Positions 19,102 through 28,329 of a stretch of 47,925 nucleotides of DNA are shown here, piece after piece. Location of the stretch: contig JASJAZ010000026.1 in assembly GCA_030066785.1 (NCBI GenBank), forward strand, positions 1 through 47,925, read 5' to 3'. Numbering within the stretch: the first letter of the stretch is position 1; every line of letters begins with the position of its first letter. The DNA is from Desulfobacterales bacterium. Its GTDB lineage: Bacteria > Desulfobacterota > Desulfobacteria > Desulfobacterales > JASJAZ01. Position numbers and translations under genes: made by a program. The notes beneath the pieces were generated by a model. That model saw nothing but the letters and a program-made list of their open reading frames with translations, ran no database searches and was not told the origin of the DNA.

Positions 19102-20565
19102 ATGTCGCAAGTTATCAATATACAGCCGATTACTCGAATTGAAGGGCATGCCTCCATCGGCATTCAACTGGATGACGACGGCAATGTGCGCGATGCCAAA
19201 TTGAATGTAATGTCCCTGCGGGGATTTGAAAAATTCGTCGAAGGCAAACCCGCCGAGGAACTGCCGCGGATTGTCAGTCGTATTTGCGGTATTTGCCCTT
19301 GGATGCACCACTTAGCATCCAATAAAGCGGTGGATGGATGCTTTGGTGTGACGCCGACCGCCACCGGTCACAAATTACGGGAATTGATGCAAACTATCGC
19401 TCATGCTGAAGACAAGCTTTTGCATTTTTTCTTTCTAGCGGCTGCCGATTTCGTGATTGGACCAGACAGCGATTACGCCGTGCGTAACGTGATCGGTATC
19501 GCCAAGGCCAATCCGGATTTAGCCAAACAGGTCGTGAAAACCCGCCAGATGGCAAAGATGATCCTTGATAAATTCTCAAGCAAAACCATTCATCCTGTTG
19601 CTGGGGTACCGGGTGGCTTTGCCAAACCAATGCTGGAGGAAGAACGCAAAGACATCTTGGCTAAAATGCATCAAATACTTGATTTTGCCTTGTTTACTAT
19701 CGATTTTGCCAAAAAAGACGTGTTTCCCAAATACATCGATGTGATTCAGAACCTGGGGATCATTAACACCGGTTTTATCGGCACCGTAGATGATAACGGG
19801 GCGTTAAATCTGTATGATGGCAGTATTCGTCTCATGAAAGCAGACGGTTCTTTTGCAAGCTTTAAAGCACATGACTATGCCGATTATATAGGTGAACAGG
19901 TTGTTCCTTTTTCCTACGGAAAATTTCCATATGCCCGCTGCTGGGACGAGGGCTTTTCCATGGATTTGGATCAGCCCAAAGGTATCTACCGTGCCAACAC
20001 ACTGGCCCGCATCAATGTGGCAGATAAAATGGCGACACCCCGGGCTCAGGCGGAGCTGGAAGAATTCCGAGCGCAGTTTGGCCGTCCAGCTCAGGCCACC
20101 CTTTTATACCATTATGCCCGACTGATCGAAGAGGTGTATGCCTGTGAGCGCGCTATCGAGATTCTGGAAGATTCAGAGATCACAAACCCCGATGTACGCG
20201 CAAAAGTTGAACCTAAGGCCGGCCGCGGCGTGGGTTGTGTTGAGGCCCCCAGGGGGACCCTGATTCACGATTATTCCACCGATGAAAATGGTCTGATTAC
20301 CCGCGCCAATATGATTGTGGGTACCACCCATAATTTGGGACCCATGAACATGAGTGTCAACCAGGCTGCCCGAACCCTTATCAAGGATGGACATGTAAAC
20401 GAAGGGATACTCAACCAGATTGAGATGGCCGTACGCGCCTATGATCCGTGAATTTCCTGTGCAACCCATCGCCTGGATGGCGGTGATGGCATATCAATCA
20501 CGATTACAGATGCTGAAAACCAGATTATCCGCAGATGGCCTAATACCGAGAACGGTAAAGCCTAA
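19102..20565 (+). CDS. mvhA: [NiFeSe] hydrogenase large subunit (Mvh/Vhu type), Sec at TGA 20449-20451
   Basis: ITRIEGHASI and RICGICPWMHH; C-terminus RAYDP-U-ISCATHRLDGGDGISITITDAENQIIRRWPNTENGKA* restores DP(C/U)xxCxxH; frame open to TAA at 20563. Confidence 0.93.
20466..20489 (+). promoter_or_regulatory. Candidate bacterial SECIS hairpin (mvhA)
   Basis: CCATC-GCC / GGC-(ggt bulge)-GATGG with loop TGGAT, loop starting 22 nt after the TGA. Confidence 0.6.
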
Positions 20566-21026
20566 CTTCTCAGTTCTAAAAAAGGAGAATTTTACTTATT
20601 GAATATAGTGTCCATATAAAACTGGTATTGCTTCGGATCGCTGGAGTTTGACTGGCTAATAAAATACACTAACCAGACCAACTTCAAAAATTAAATACAA
20701 CATTTCTATAACGGTTGAGATTGGGCAATGTGTCATAAATGCAATGCTTTCGGGTGAATATTTTACCGATGAGGCCAAATGCGATCAGGCCATTGCGTGC
20801 CAGCACAAACGACCCAGCGATCTGAAGCAACAATACCTGATACCGTAGCGGTATGGGGGGAGCTTTAAATGCCGCCATAATCTTATTTTAACGTCATCTT
20901 TGCGGAAAGCTCGATTGCAATCTGCGTTGCCAAATCCCGTTAGGCGCGCATCCAAATTATGGGTAGATTCTCCAATAACTTCATGGAAGTTACAGACCTA
21001 TTGTAAGAGACCATGACGGAGGCATT

Positions 21027-21878
21027 ATGAAAAAAAATCATCTGGAAAATATCATGAATCCGCATGTTGTCAGTGTCAAGCCGTCTACCCCCGTTTCAAA
21101 TACGATTCGCATCATGCGAAAAAATGGTATCAGCAGTATTCTCATCGTAGACGATACAAAACCCATTGGCATCTTTACCGAACGAGACATTGTACGTTCA
21201 GCTACCCAGGGCAAGCCCAAGTTTGAAGTTGAAATACACACGTTAATGACATCACCGGTCATCACGGTTAAGCAGGACATCGATATGTATGATGCTTACC
21301 AGCACTTGATCATTAATGATATCCATCACCTTGTTGTCGTTGACGATGATGACCGGGCCGTGGGCATGCTTACGCCAACCGATCTCATAACGCATATGGA
21401 AGAGGGCTTTTTCGATCAAGATATAAAGGCCCTCCGCGCGATGCATGCGGCTATGTTTTTGATTACAGAAAAAATCACGGTGATGCGGGCAATACAGCAT
21501 ATGGTCCATAAATCCCAAAGTTGCCTTGTCGTTGCAAAAAAAAACAAACCGGTCGGATTTATCACTGAGCGTGAGATTGCCCGCTTGCTTCTGAAACGGA
21601 CACATGTCTTAAAGCAACCCGTTCAAGCAATAATGAGTACGTTGGTTCCTACCGTTGCCTGGGACGCAACGTCTCAGGAAGTGGCAAGAATTATGCGAAC
21701 GCAGCGAGTCCGACAAGTGGTGGTCCTTGATACCAGGGGTGAAATCCTTGGATTATTAGACCAGTCCGATCTCATCAAAGGGCTTGAAAACAAAAAGGTA
21801 GAGATTTTGAAAAGCATTATTATTAAACAGGCCCACGAGATTCAAGGACTTAAAAGACGAATCATGCAAACCGCCTAA
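21027..21878 (+). CDS. CBS-domain protein (two CBS pairs)
   Basis: Repeated V...TVxxAxxxMxxxxISSxLVVDDxxPxGIxTERDI pattern; 283 aa with no obvious other domain. Confidence 0.88.
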   Translation: MKKNHLENIMNPHVVSVKPSTPVSNTIRIMRKNGISSILIVDDTKPIGIFTERDIVRSATQGKPKFEVEIHTLMTSPVITVKQDIDMYDAYQHLIINDIHHLVVVDDDDRAVGMLTPTDLITHMEEGFFDQDIKALRAMHAAMFLITEKITVMRAIQHMVHKSQSCLVVAKKNKPVGFITEREIARLLLKRTHVLKQPVQAIMSTLVPTVAWDATSQEVARIMRTQRVRQVVVLDTRGEILGLLDQSDLIKGLENKKVEILKSIIIKQAHEIQGLKRRIMQTA

Positions 21879-22332
21879 CACATTGATAAAGCAATATATT
21901 TTTGGCTTCCTGATTTCAAAGCATCACATGCATTTTCGCGTAGTGGCATTATGGGTGGGAAATAAATGAAGCATTGAATTTACTTGATAAGAGCTAAACC
22001 ATTAGGGTATGTGGGTTGATGGCATATTGAATGGCGGGAAAATAGACGCAAACAAACACTGACTCTTTAAAACCGCAAGCTTTTGGTCATACAACTTAAC
22101 GGTAATAGTTGTTGTTCAAGTCTAAAAATTCGAGAAGTATTATTTTGCTGATTTTTCCTGAGGATCGAGTTTTATTTAAACGTATAGCGATCCTCAGCGG
22201 TGTTGATCAAATTTTTTCTAATGGTTGTATCCTTGACCGTAAAGCTGAATGGCACTTAAATTTGGGGTGATGAGAAAACTGCTCAAAACTTTGCACAACT
22301 AAAGACAGAAATCCAATATCGATATCTCGCCA

Positions 22333-22770
22333 TTAGTATTCACCCGTCAGTTTTTCGCCCTCACAAATCTCTTCCACCCTTTCACTGACAAGATATCCCT
22401 TGTCCCATTCGCGTTTGGTCACTTTGCGGCATTTGGTGTGTTGATCTTTTGGTCCTGGAATCGCTTCGATGGCATAGTTCTCTTTATGATCATAGTAGAC
22501 CAGCCGTTTATTGGTTAAAGCGGCTTCACGCATAATTTGGTGCTGCTGGTCAACCGCATTTCCCACAATCGCACCCAGTAAGGTTCCCACTCCTGCTCCG
22601 ATAAGGGTAGCTTCGGCATCCCGGCCGATAAGCGATCCTGAAAAAGCACCGATGCCTGCTCCAATGGCTGCTCCGCGCTGGGTGTTATAATAATGAGAAT
22701 GCCGGCTGGCACATGAAATCAGCAATACGAGGGCAATGATTATAAACACGCTACTTTTAAATAGTTTCAT
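22333..22770 (-). CDS. Glycine-zipper lipoprotein
   Basis: MKLFKSSVFIIIALVLLISCAS lipobox; RGAAIGAGIGAFSGSLIGRDAEATLIGAGVGTLLGAIVGNAVD. Confidence 0.88.
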   Translation of the reverse strand: MKLFKSSVFIIIALVLLISCASRHSHYYNTQRGAAIGAGIGAFSGSLIGRDAEATLIGAGVGTLLGAIVGNAVDQQHQIMREAALTNKRLVYYDHKENYAIEAIPGPKDQHTKCRKVTKREWDKGYLVSERVEEICEGEKLTGEY

Positions 22771-22889
22771 CTGTCGCTCCCCCTTTTCAAGTTAATTAAA
22801 CGCCCACAACTGTTGACCTGACTGGTTTGATTTTTTGCTTACTTCAGACGTTTGATTGAGGAAATGGTTTACTTTGAACGGCAGGCAAT

Positions 22890-25346
22890 TTAATAATTGT
22901 AGACCAAAATGTTGTCACTCAATACCATGAAGGGATAATGCACCATCTCTGGTCGACGAAGATCAATAACGGCAAACCCCTTCCGTTTTTGCCATCCTTC
23001 CGAAAGCGAAACACTTTTTATCAGTCTGGATAAATCCTGTGAATATATCTGAAATTTCATATTTGAATAGAACACTTTGCTTTTTCGATACGCGGCGGCA
23101 AGCGGATTCTGATTCCCCAAAAGGGTTTCATAAGAATACACCAACACCTCTTTATCACCATCGCCATTATAGTCGTGGGCACCCACGACTCTGAATTCCT
23201 GGTTAGAAGGTGAACTATTCATTTGTTTTTTCTGTACTACCTGCAAACTTTTATTCAATTTATACAAATTCATTTTACGATCAGTCGCGTAAATTCTTTT
23301 GCGGCGGAGAGAGGCGACTGATAACACCGCATTCATATACGATTTAAATGGAGTCATCTTGCCATCAATAGTGTCAATACTTTTGGGGCGGAAAGGGGTC
23401 GCCGATGATATCGCCATGCTTAATATCGAATTTGCCGTATCAAGCTGCTGGTCGATTTTGCCAGACCGCTTAATTTTATAAATCCCGCCTTCATCTTTTC
23501 GCAACTTAGAGGACGTGAATTTATAGGCGTACACATGGCGCCGATCACCATGCGCGGAATTGTCCAGCCGCACACGAATACCCGTGTAATATTCACCCAT
23601 CGCCTTCACCCAATTGGTTTTACCGTCGTTGGTAACACTGATGAGATATGCTTTTCTGTCATGGGTTTGGTTGTGTAGCGCCTGATTACCGTCGGCTGAA
23701 CTGTAGGTGCCGATGATGATATCGGGACGTCCGCCCTTGTTCTCCCATATGACGATGTTTAGGGGCTTGGGGCCAATAAGATAGCGCCACAGTTCGCTGG
23801 CGTGTTGGTCATATACTATAATGCCACGCGAATTCGGGGCATGGTCGGCAGTTGTGACAGCTATAATTTCCTTGCGGCCGTCCAGGTCTAGGTCAGCCAG
23901 ACCGGCTATTTTCCCATCACCATCCGGTTTGCCCTGCTGGTAGTGTTTTATTGTTCTGACATGATGCCACAGCTCTTGTCCGTAGCTGCTTAAAAGCAGT
24001 AGATGAATGCTGCTATCATCCATCCCTGACAAAGCAATGGCTGGCCGTGACTGCCAGCTGTCAATCAGGTCAAGCGTGACCGGATAACTAAATTCTCTTT
24101 TCCATAGAACCGATCCGTCGGCTCTAAATACATAAAGCGTGTGACCGGAAGCGGTAACAAATTCTTCCTTGCCATCCATATCCAAATCATAGGCCATCGA
24201 ATTCGAATAATCGCCGACATTCCGATTGGCTACAGTTAGCCTGGCAAACGGTTCGCGCTGGTGTATCACCGGTGTAGTAGATTCAATTAGAATCGGTAAG
24301 ACGTGGTTGGCCGGCAGGCTAATCTTTTGAAGATACAGGGTTTGTCCACCTTTTTTGACCATAATAGTCGTGGGGCCGGCAACAGCCGGTAGCCGATGCC
24401 GGCCGATTTTTAGCCGATGTCCGATTTCAGTGTTGCCGGACCACACATCAATTTCATTAACCCTTGTGTCGATCAAAATGGTGGCGTGATCCTTATGGGT
24501 CGGACTATGATAGAAAATCATATCGCCGTTGCCCTCGATGTAGCCAAACTGAGGGGTCTGCCGGCTAAAAGACTGTTGCGTGATGCTTGGGCGCAAGGTG
24601 GCATAAATTTCGGTGGCGGTGATGTGGCCATCGGAATTGATGTCCGCTGCGCCGTTTAGTGCGGCCAGCAGATGATCGGTAAACAAACCGTGGCCTTGAG
24701 ACTCTATGGCCTGCTCCGATCGGCTGCCGGCGGTTAAAATTTGAATACTTCTGGTTTGCATCATTTTGTTGATATAAACGGCGTCTTGCTTCGGATGCCG
24801 TTTGATGGCGCGGGTCAAACCGAGTCCTGAATAGCACGAGTCAAAGGCGAGCAGAATATGTTTAGACTTAAATTGCTTAATCGTGTGATTCAACCGATCC
24901 ATGGGCAGCATGGTGCCCTCCCAGTCATATGTATCTGCATCGGAAGGCACCAGATAGCCGCGCTCCCGCCCTCCAGGTAAATCCTCCGTCTGTCCGTGAC
25001 CGGCAAAATAGAATACAAACCTGGCGTTCGCATCAACCGATTGGCCAATCACCCTCAATTGATCCATAATGTTTTGCCGTGTGGCTTTTTGGTTGGTGAG
25101 CGTGATTACTTGAAAGTTTTTTTGCTTCAAAACAGTAGCCATCTCAGCCGCATCCTTGGCCGCATACTCCAAATTCGGCCAATGGGTATATTGATCAATG
25201 CCAACCACCAGAGCATATGACGATGAGTAACCTGTTTTAAATACCGCTGCTGGTAGGGTTTTTGGCCCAACAACCCAGATGGTAACTAAAACGGTCAGTA
25301 ACCGCAGCAATAATAGTCCTTTTGATAGGGCATCACATCGTATCAT
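22890..25346 (-). CDS. Exported caspase-family (C14) protein with EF-hand-like loop and FG-GAP/VCBS-like C-terminal repeats
   Basis: Signal-like N-terminus; YALVVGIDQY; FVFYFAGHGQ (His); LLAFDSCYSG (Cys); DINSDGHITATE; YDLDMDGKEEFV, ADLDLDGRKEIIA. Confidence 0.88.
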   Translation of the reverse strand: MIRCDALSKGLLLLRLLTVLVTIWVVGPKTLPAAVFKTGYSSSYALVVGIDQYTHWPNLEYAAKDAAEMATVLKQKNFQVITLTNQKATRQNIMDQLRVIGQSVDANARFVFYFAGHGQTEDLPGGRERGYLVPSDADTYDWEGTMLPMDRLNHTIKQFKSKHILLAFDSCYSGLGLTRAIKRHPKQDAVYINKMMQTRSIQILTAGSRSEQAIESQGHGLFTDHLLAALNGAADINSDGHITATEIYATLRPSITQQSFSRQTPQFGYIEGNGDMIFYHSPTHKDHATILIDTRVNEIDVWSGNTEIGHRLKIGRHRLPAVAGPTTIMVKKGGQTLYLQKISLPANHVLPILIESTTPVIHQREPFARLTVANRNVGDYSNSMAYDLDMDGKEEFVTASGHTLYVFRADGSVLWKREFSYPVTLDLIDSWQSRPAIALSGMDDSSIHLLLLSSYGQELWHHVRTIKHYQQGKPDGDGKIAGLADLDLDGRKEIIAVTTADHAPNSRGIIVYDQHASELWRYLIGPKPLNIVIWENKGGRPDIIIGTYSSADGNQALHNQTHDRKAYLISVTNDGKTNWVKAMGEYYTGIRVRLDNSAHGDRRHVYAYKFTSSKLRKDEGGIYKIKRSGKIDQQLDTANSILSMAISSATPFRPKSIDTIDGKMTPFKSYMNAVLSVASLRRKRIYATDRKMNLYKLNKSLQVVQKKQMNSSPSNQEFRVVGAHDYNGDGDKEVLVYSYETLLGNQNPLAAAYRKSKVFYSNMKFQIYSQDLSRLIKSVSLSEGWQKRKGFAVIDLRRPEMVHYPFMVLSDNILVYNY

Positions 25347-27079
25347 TGTCTGCTCATATGTAGTTGTGGATAGCTGATAAGTTTTAGTGCAGCTTGGGCG
25401 GCATCTAAGCGTGTCGCGTACTGTATCGATTTTATCCCGTAGACCCCGACCAACTGTTCCAGCTCGCTGAACAATACCGATCCCGGATGAATATCTTCTT
25501 TGCCCACAAACAATTCAAGTGTTGGCGGTTTGTTGGCAAATGCAAACAATTTCACGGTCTCCGTTCCAAAAGGCCAGTGAACCCTGAATCTATCTGGAAG
25601 AATTCGCTTTTCACCCGGTATCAATAGCTTCAACTCAGATGGATCAGATGGATACAAAACATGCACGGCCCCGGCCGGATCAACATCGATTAGAAGCATA
25701 TAGGCCGGTTTTTCGGTGCTGATTTCAAACCCAAGAGTTTCATCTTCACTGATAATGCTTTTTTGGTATGAGCCGCTGAGCTCGATTGCAACGTTAAATT
25801 GCTGATGCGGATAGGCTAGATTTACCAGTGGTTGGATACGCAGATGTCGCCTTATGCGATCCACCACCTGGTGGATATCGCTGGATGTAAAGCGGCAAAG
25901 CGGATGCATGTTTGGCAGGGCCAGAACAACCGCGTCGCCATCTTTGGCCAGGATAAGATCCGGTTCAGCACTGACGATTTCAACACCACCAATCTGTGAT
26001 ATGTGCCTTTTTAAAAGGGATAATCGTTTTTCGATCCGAACTCGTAAAGTCGGCCTTGTTGCGATCAGCTTTCGGCTATCAGTAGCCAGCCCCTGTCCCG
26101 AACGTACAAAAAAGGCTCTAGCGTGCAGATTTTTGGCGTTTCCGCCTTGCTTGGGCAGCGCCTGGGGTGTTTGTTTGAACCGCTTTTGAACAATTGACCT
26201 GATGGCGGTATACATCTCCATCTGGCTCCAGGCACCGTCATTATTGGTGTCAATTTGCACCTGGCCGTCCAAAACTCTTAACAGCGAGTCCGTCAGGGCA
26301 CCATGCGGTTTCCCATCGATGGTCGGATACAGATAGAGCAGGTCGCGTTGAATGTCTCTGGCAATTTCGTTTTCCGATGAAGCCGAAATGTAAAATATGT
26401 TTTGATACGGATACGGTTCGTTGCGAATTATATTTTCTTCAAAGCTTCCGATGGATCGTTCTTCTTCAAAGACGCTCTTTGAATCCAACCTAATATGGCG
26501 GCTGAGATTTAACGGCTGGTTCGCACCGACTGATCGAACAGTGTTACCTGAAAAACAGGTATCAAACACCATCAGGACCTGCCGATCGCGGTCAAGCTGT
26601 TCAAGCATGGGGCGCAGATCGCGCTTGCCAACAATCAATTGTGACATCAACACCTCAATGGATTGGTTGGCATCCATGTTAAAATCTGCGGGCACCAGCG
26701 CTCCCGACGTATGCGGCAGAGGCAGCGCCATCAGATCATCTCGCCGGCTGGTCCCATGACCACTAAAGTATATGAAAATACGATCACCCGGCTGGGAACG
26801 GTGCGCCAGTTGCTGAATTTCACCAAGAATTCGGGACTTGGCCGCTTCCTGGTTGATGAGTACCCGAATGTTTTCGTGCTTGAAATCATATTTGGATGCC
26901 AGCACAGTCTTCAGCGCAGCCACATCATGGGGGGGGCCTTCCAACGTCCGGGTTTTGTATTGGCCGATACCGATCAAAAGAGCATGGTTGGCAGCGTTTA
27001 CATTGGGAGCGACCAGGCCGGCCATTGAAAGGATCAGTACCCCAATCGCTGCGGTTATTTTAAGATTGCATATCATCAT
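25343..27079 (-). CDS. Exported caspase-family protein with EF-hand-like loop and C-terminal DUF4384-like domain
   Basis: Signal peptide ...LSMAGLVAPNVNA; HALLIGIGQYK; IFIYFSGHGT; VLMVFDTCFSGN; DTNNDGAWSQME; AYMLLIDVDPAGAVHVLYPSD. Confidence 0.88.
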   Translation of the reverse strand: MMICNLKITAAIGVLILSMAGLVAPNVNAANHALLIGIGQYKTRTLEGPPHDVAALKTVLASKYDFKHENIRVLINQEAAKSRILGEIQQLAHRSQPGDRIFIYFSGHGTSRRDDLMALPLPHTSGALVPADFNMDANQSIEVLMSQLIVGKRDLRPMLEQLDRDRQVLMVFDTCFSGNTVRSVGANQPLNLSRHIRLDSKSVFEEERSIGSFEENIIRNEPYPYQNIFYISASSENEIARDIQRDLLYLYPTIDGKPHGALTDSLLRVLDGQVQIDTNNDGAWSQMEMYTAIRSIVQKRFKQTPQALPKQGGNAKNLHARAFFVRSGQGLATDSRKLIATRPTLRVRIEKRLSLLKRHISQIGGVEIVSAEPDLILAKDGDAVVLALPNMHPLCRFTSSDIHQVVDRIRRHLRIQPLVNLAYPHQQFNVAIELSGSYQKSIISEDETLGFEISTEKPAYMLLIDVDPAGAVHVLYPSDPSELKLLIPGEKRILPDRFRVHWPFGTETVKLFAFANKPPTLELFVGKEDIHPGSVLFSELEQLVGVYGIKSIQYATRLDAAQAALKLISYPQLHMSRQ

Positions 27080-27250
27080 TGCTCGATTACTAACTCAGAA
27101 CCTATTTCCAAACTGCATCTAACACCCAATAGCGACTTTATTAGCCTCTCCTTAAAATGCTCACATAACTCTTATGTCTGCTTTGCTTTTACTTCGGCCT
27201 GTGCCCTGCTCTTGGCCGCGATCCAACATTTCTGCGATGGGTTCGAGTCT

Positions 27251-27390
27251 AAAGCGTATCTCAAAAAATAGATTAGGGTTCCTGGCAAGGCGTGAAGCGG
27301 CGAGAAAGCGGAGCATACACGTAGTATGTGAGCATTTTGAGCCGGTTTACAACACCGCCAGGGGCACTTAGATTTTTTTGCGATGCGTTT
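27251..27390. repeat. Long imperfect inverted-repeat element (hairpin/MITE-like intergenic repeat)
   Basis: Left end AAAGCGTATCTCAAAAAATAGATTAGGGTTCCTGGCAAGGCG and revcomp of right end AAACGCATCGCAAAAAAATCTAAGTGCCCCTGGCGGTG match imperfectly; central CATAC-ACGTA-GTATG palindrome. Confidence 0.75.
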
Positions 27391-28256
27391 TAATGTGAAA
27401 TTAGGGTAATCTTCACTCTCCTATTCAACATATGATCGGTTTCATCGTCGCCGTCGTAAAGCAATTGCGTTTCGCCGCGCCCGGTTGCCGTCAGTTTTCC
27501 GATCAGGGCGGGAAACCGTCGCTCCAATTCTGTCTTCACGGTATTGGCCCGCTCTTCTGATAGAATCTGGTTATACGTTCTTGAACCGCGTTTGTCCGTG
27601 TGGCCGACAAGCATAAAAGAAGCTTGCTGCAATTTTGTTCGTGATAACGCCCGACCCAACTCATTAACCTGCCGGCTTCCAGTAGCATTCAAAATCGATT
27701 GATTAAAATCAAAATGCACCGGCAGATTCACGGTGGGACGCACCGTGAATCTGCCGTCTTTGCTTGTGCTGAGTCCTGCATCTAAAAAAGCGGCAATGTC
27801 GGCGGCGGCCATAACCGTTCGAAAAGATTTAGTACGTGCATTTTTAAGCGCAGCCTCCAGCCAGTCCGGGGGCGGTACCGGATGAAATTGGCAGGCCAGC
27901 TCCAACACACGTAATGCTTGAGGCAGTTGACCAGTTTCCAAAAGAATCTCGCCTTGGCGGCCAAGCGCCAGTGCCTCAAATTGGATGGATCCAGCCACGG
28001 ATCTGGCCTGCGAAAAGGCATAAACGGCCTGGTCTAATTGATCTTGCTTATGATACAGCCGACCCAGCATGTACCAGGCATTGAAATTCGGACAGGCCAG
28101 CGTCGAGCGTTGCAGCCATTCAATGCTCTGTAGCGGATCACCGACCGACTTCGCCCGCTGATAATAGTCAGCACCCCGCCGGCAATCCATTGCCGACAAA
28201 AGGCCCCACCATAGGGCGACTATCGTTAGTACAACGGGAAAAACCAAGCGTTTCAT
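27390..28256 (-). CDS. TPR-like + OmpA C-terminal domain protein
   Basis: Start ATG at 28256 (MKRLVFPVVLTIVALWWG...); AWYMLGRLYHKQDQLDQAVYAFSQA; C-terminal VHFDFNQSILNATGSRQVNEL...LVGHTDKRGSRTYNQILSEERANTVKTEL. Confidence 0.88.
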   Translation of the reverse strand: MKRLVFPVVLTIVALWWGLLSAMDCRRGADYYQRAKSVGDPLQSIEWLQRSTLACPNFNAWYMLGRLYHKQDQLDQAVYAFSQARSVAGSIQFEALALGRQGEILLETGQLPQALRVLELACQFHPVPPPDWLEAALKNARTKSFRTVMAAADIAAFLDAGLSTSKDGRFTVRPTVNLPVHFDFNQSILNATGSRQVNELGRALSRTKLQQASFMLVGHTDKRGSRTYNQILSEERANTVKTELERRFPALIGKLTATGRGETQLLYDGDDETDHMLNRRVKITLISH

Positions 28257-28329
28257 GTAACCTCTCCCCAGAAATTTCCCAAATGCAAGCAATCCGTCCA
28301 TCCCTGCGCAAGCATCGACCTTTTTAAAA

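Noticed and set aside
12188-20451. In-frame TGAs as pseudogene-generating nonsense mutations
   Set aside because: Four independent TGAs (never TAA/TAG), all at expected Cys positions, with otherwise intact frames and downstream hairpins; selenocysteine is more parsimonious.
20684-20878. Minus ORF 64 aa downstream of mvhA as an insertion-sequence remnant
   Set aside because: No recognisable transposase motif or terminal repeats; left unannotated.
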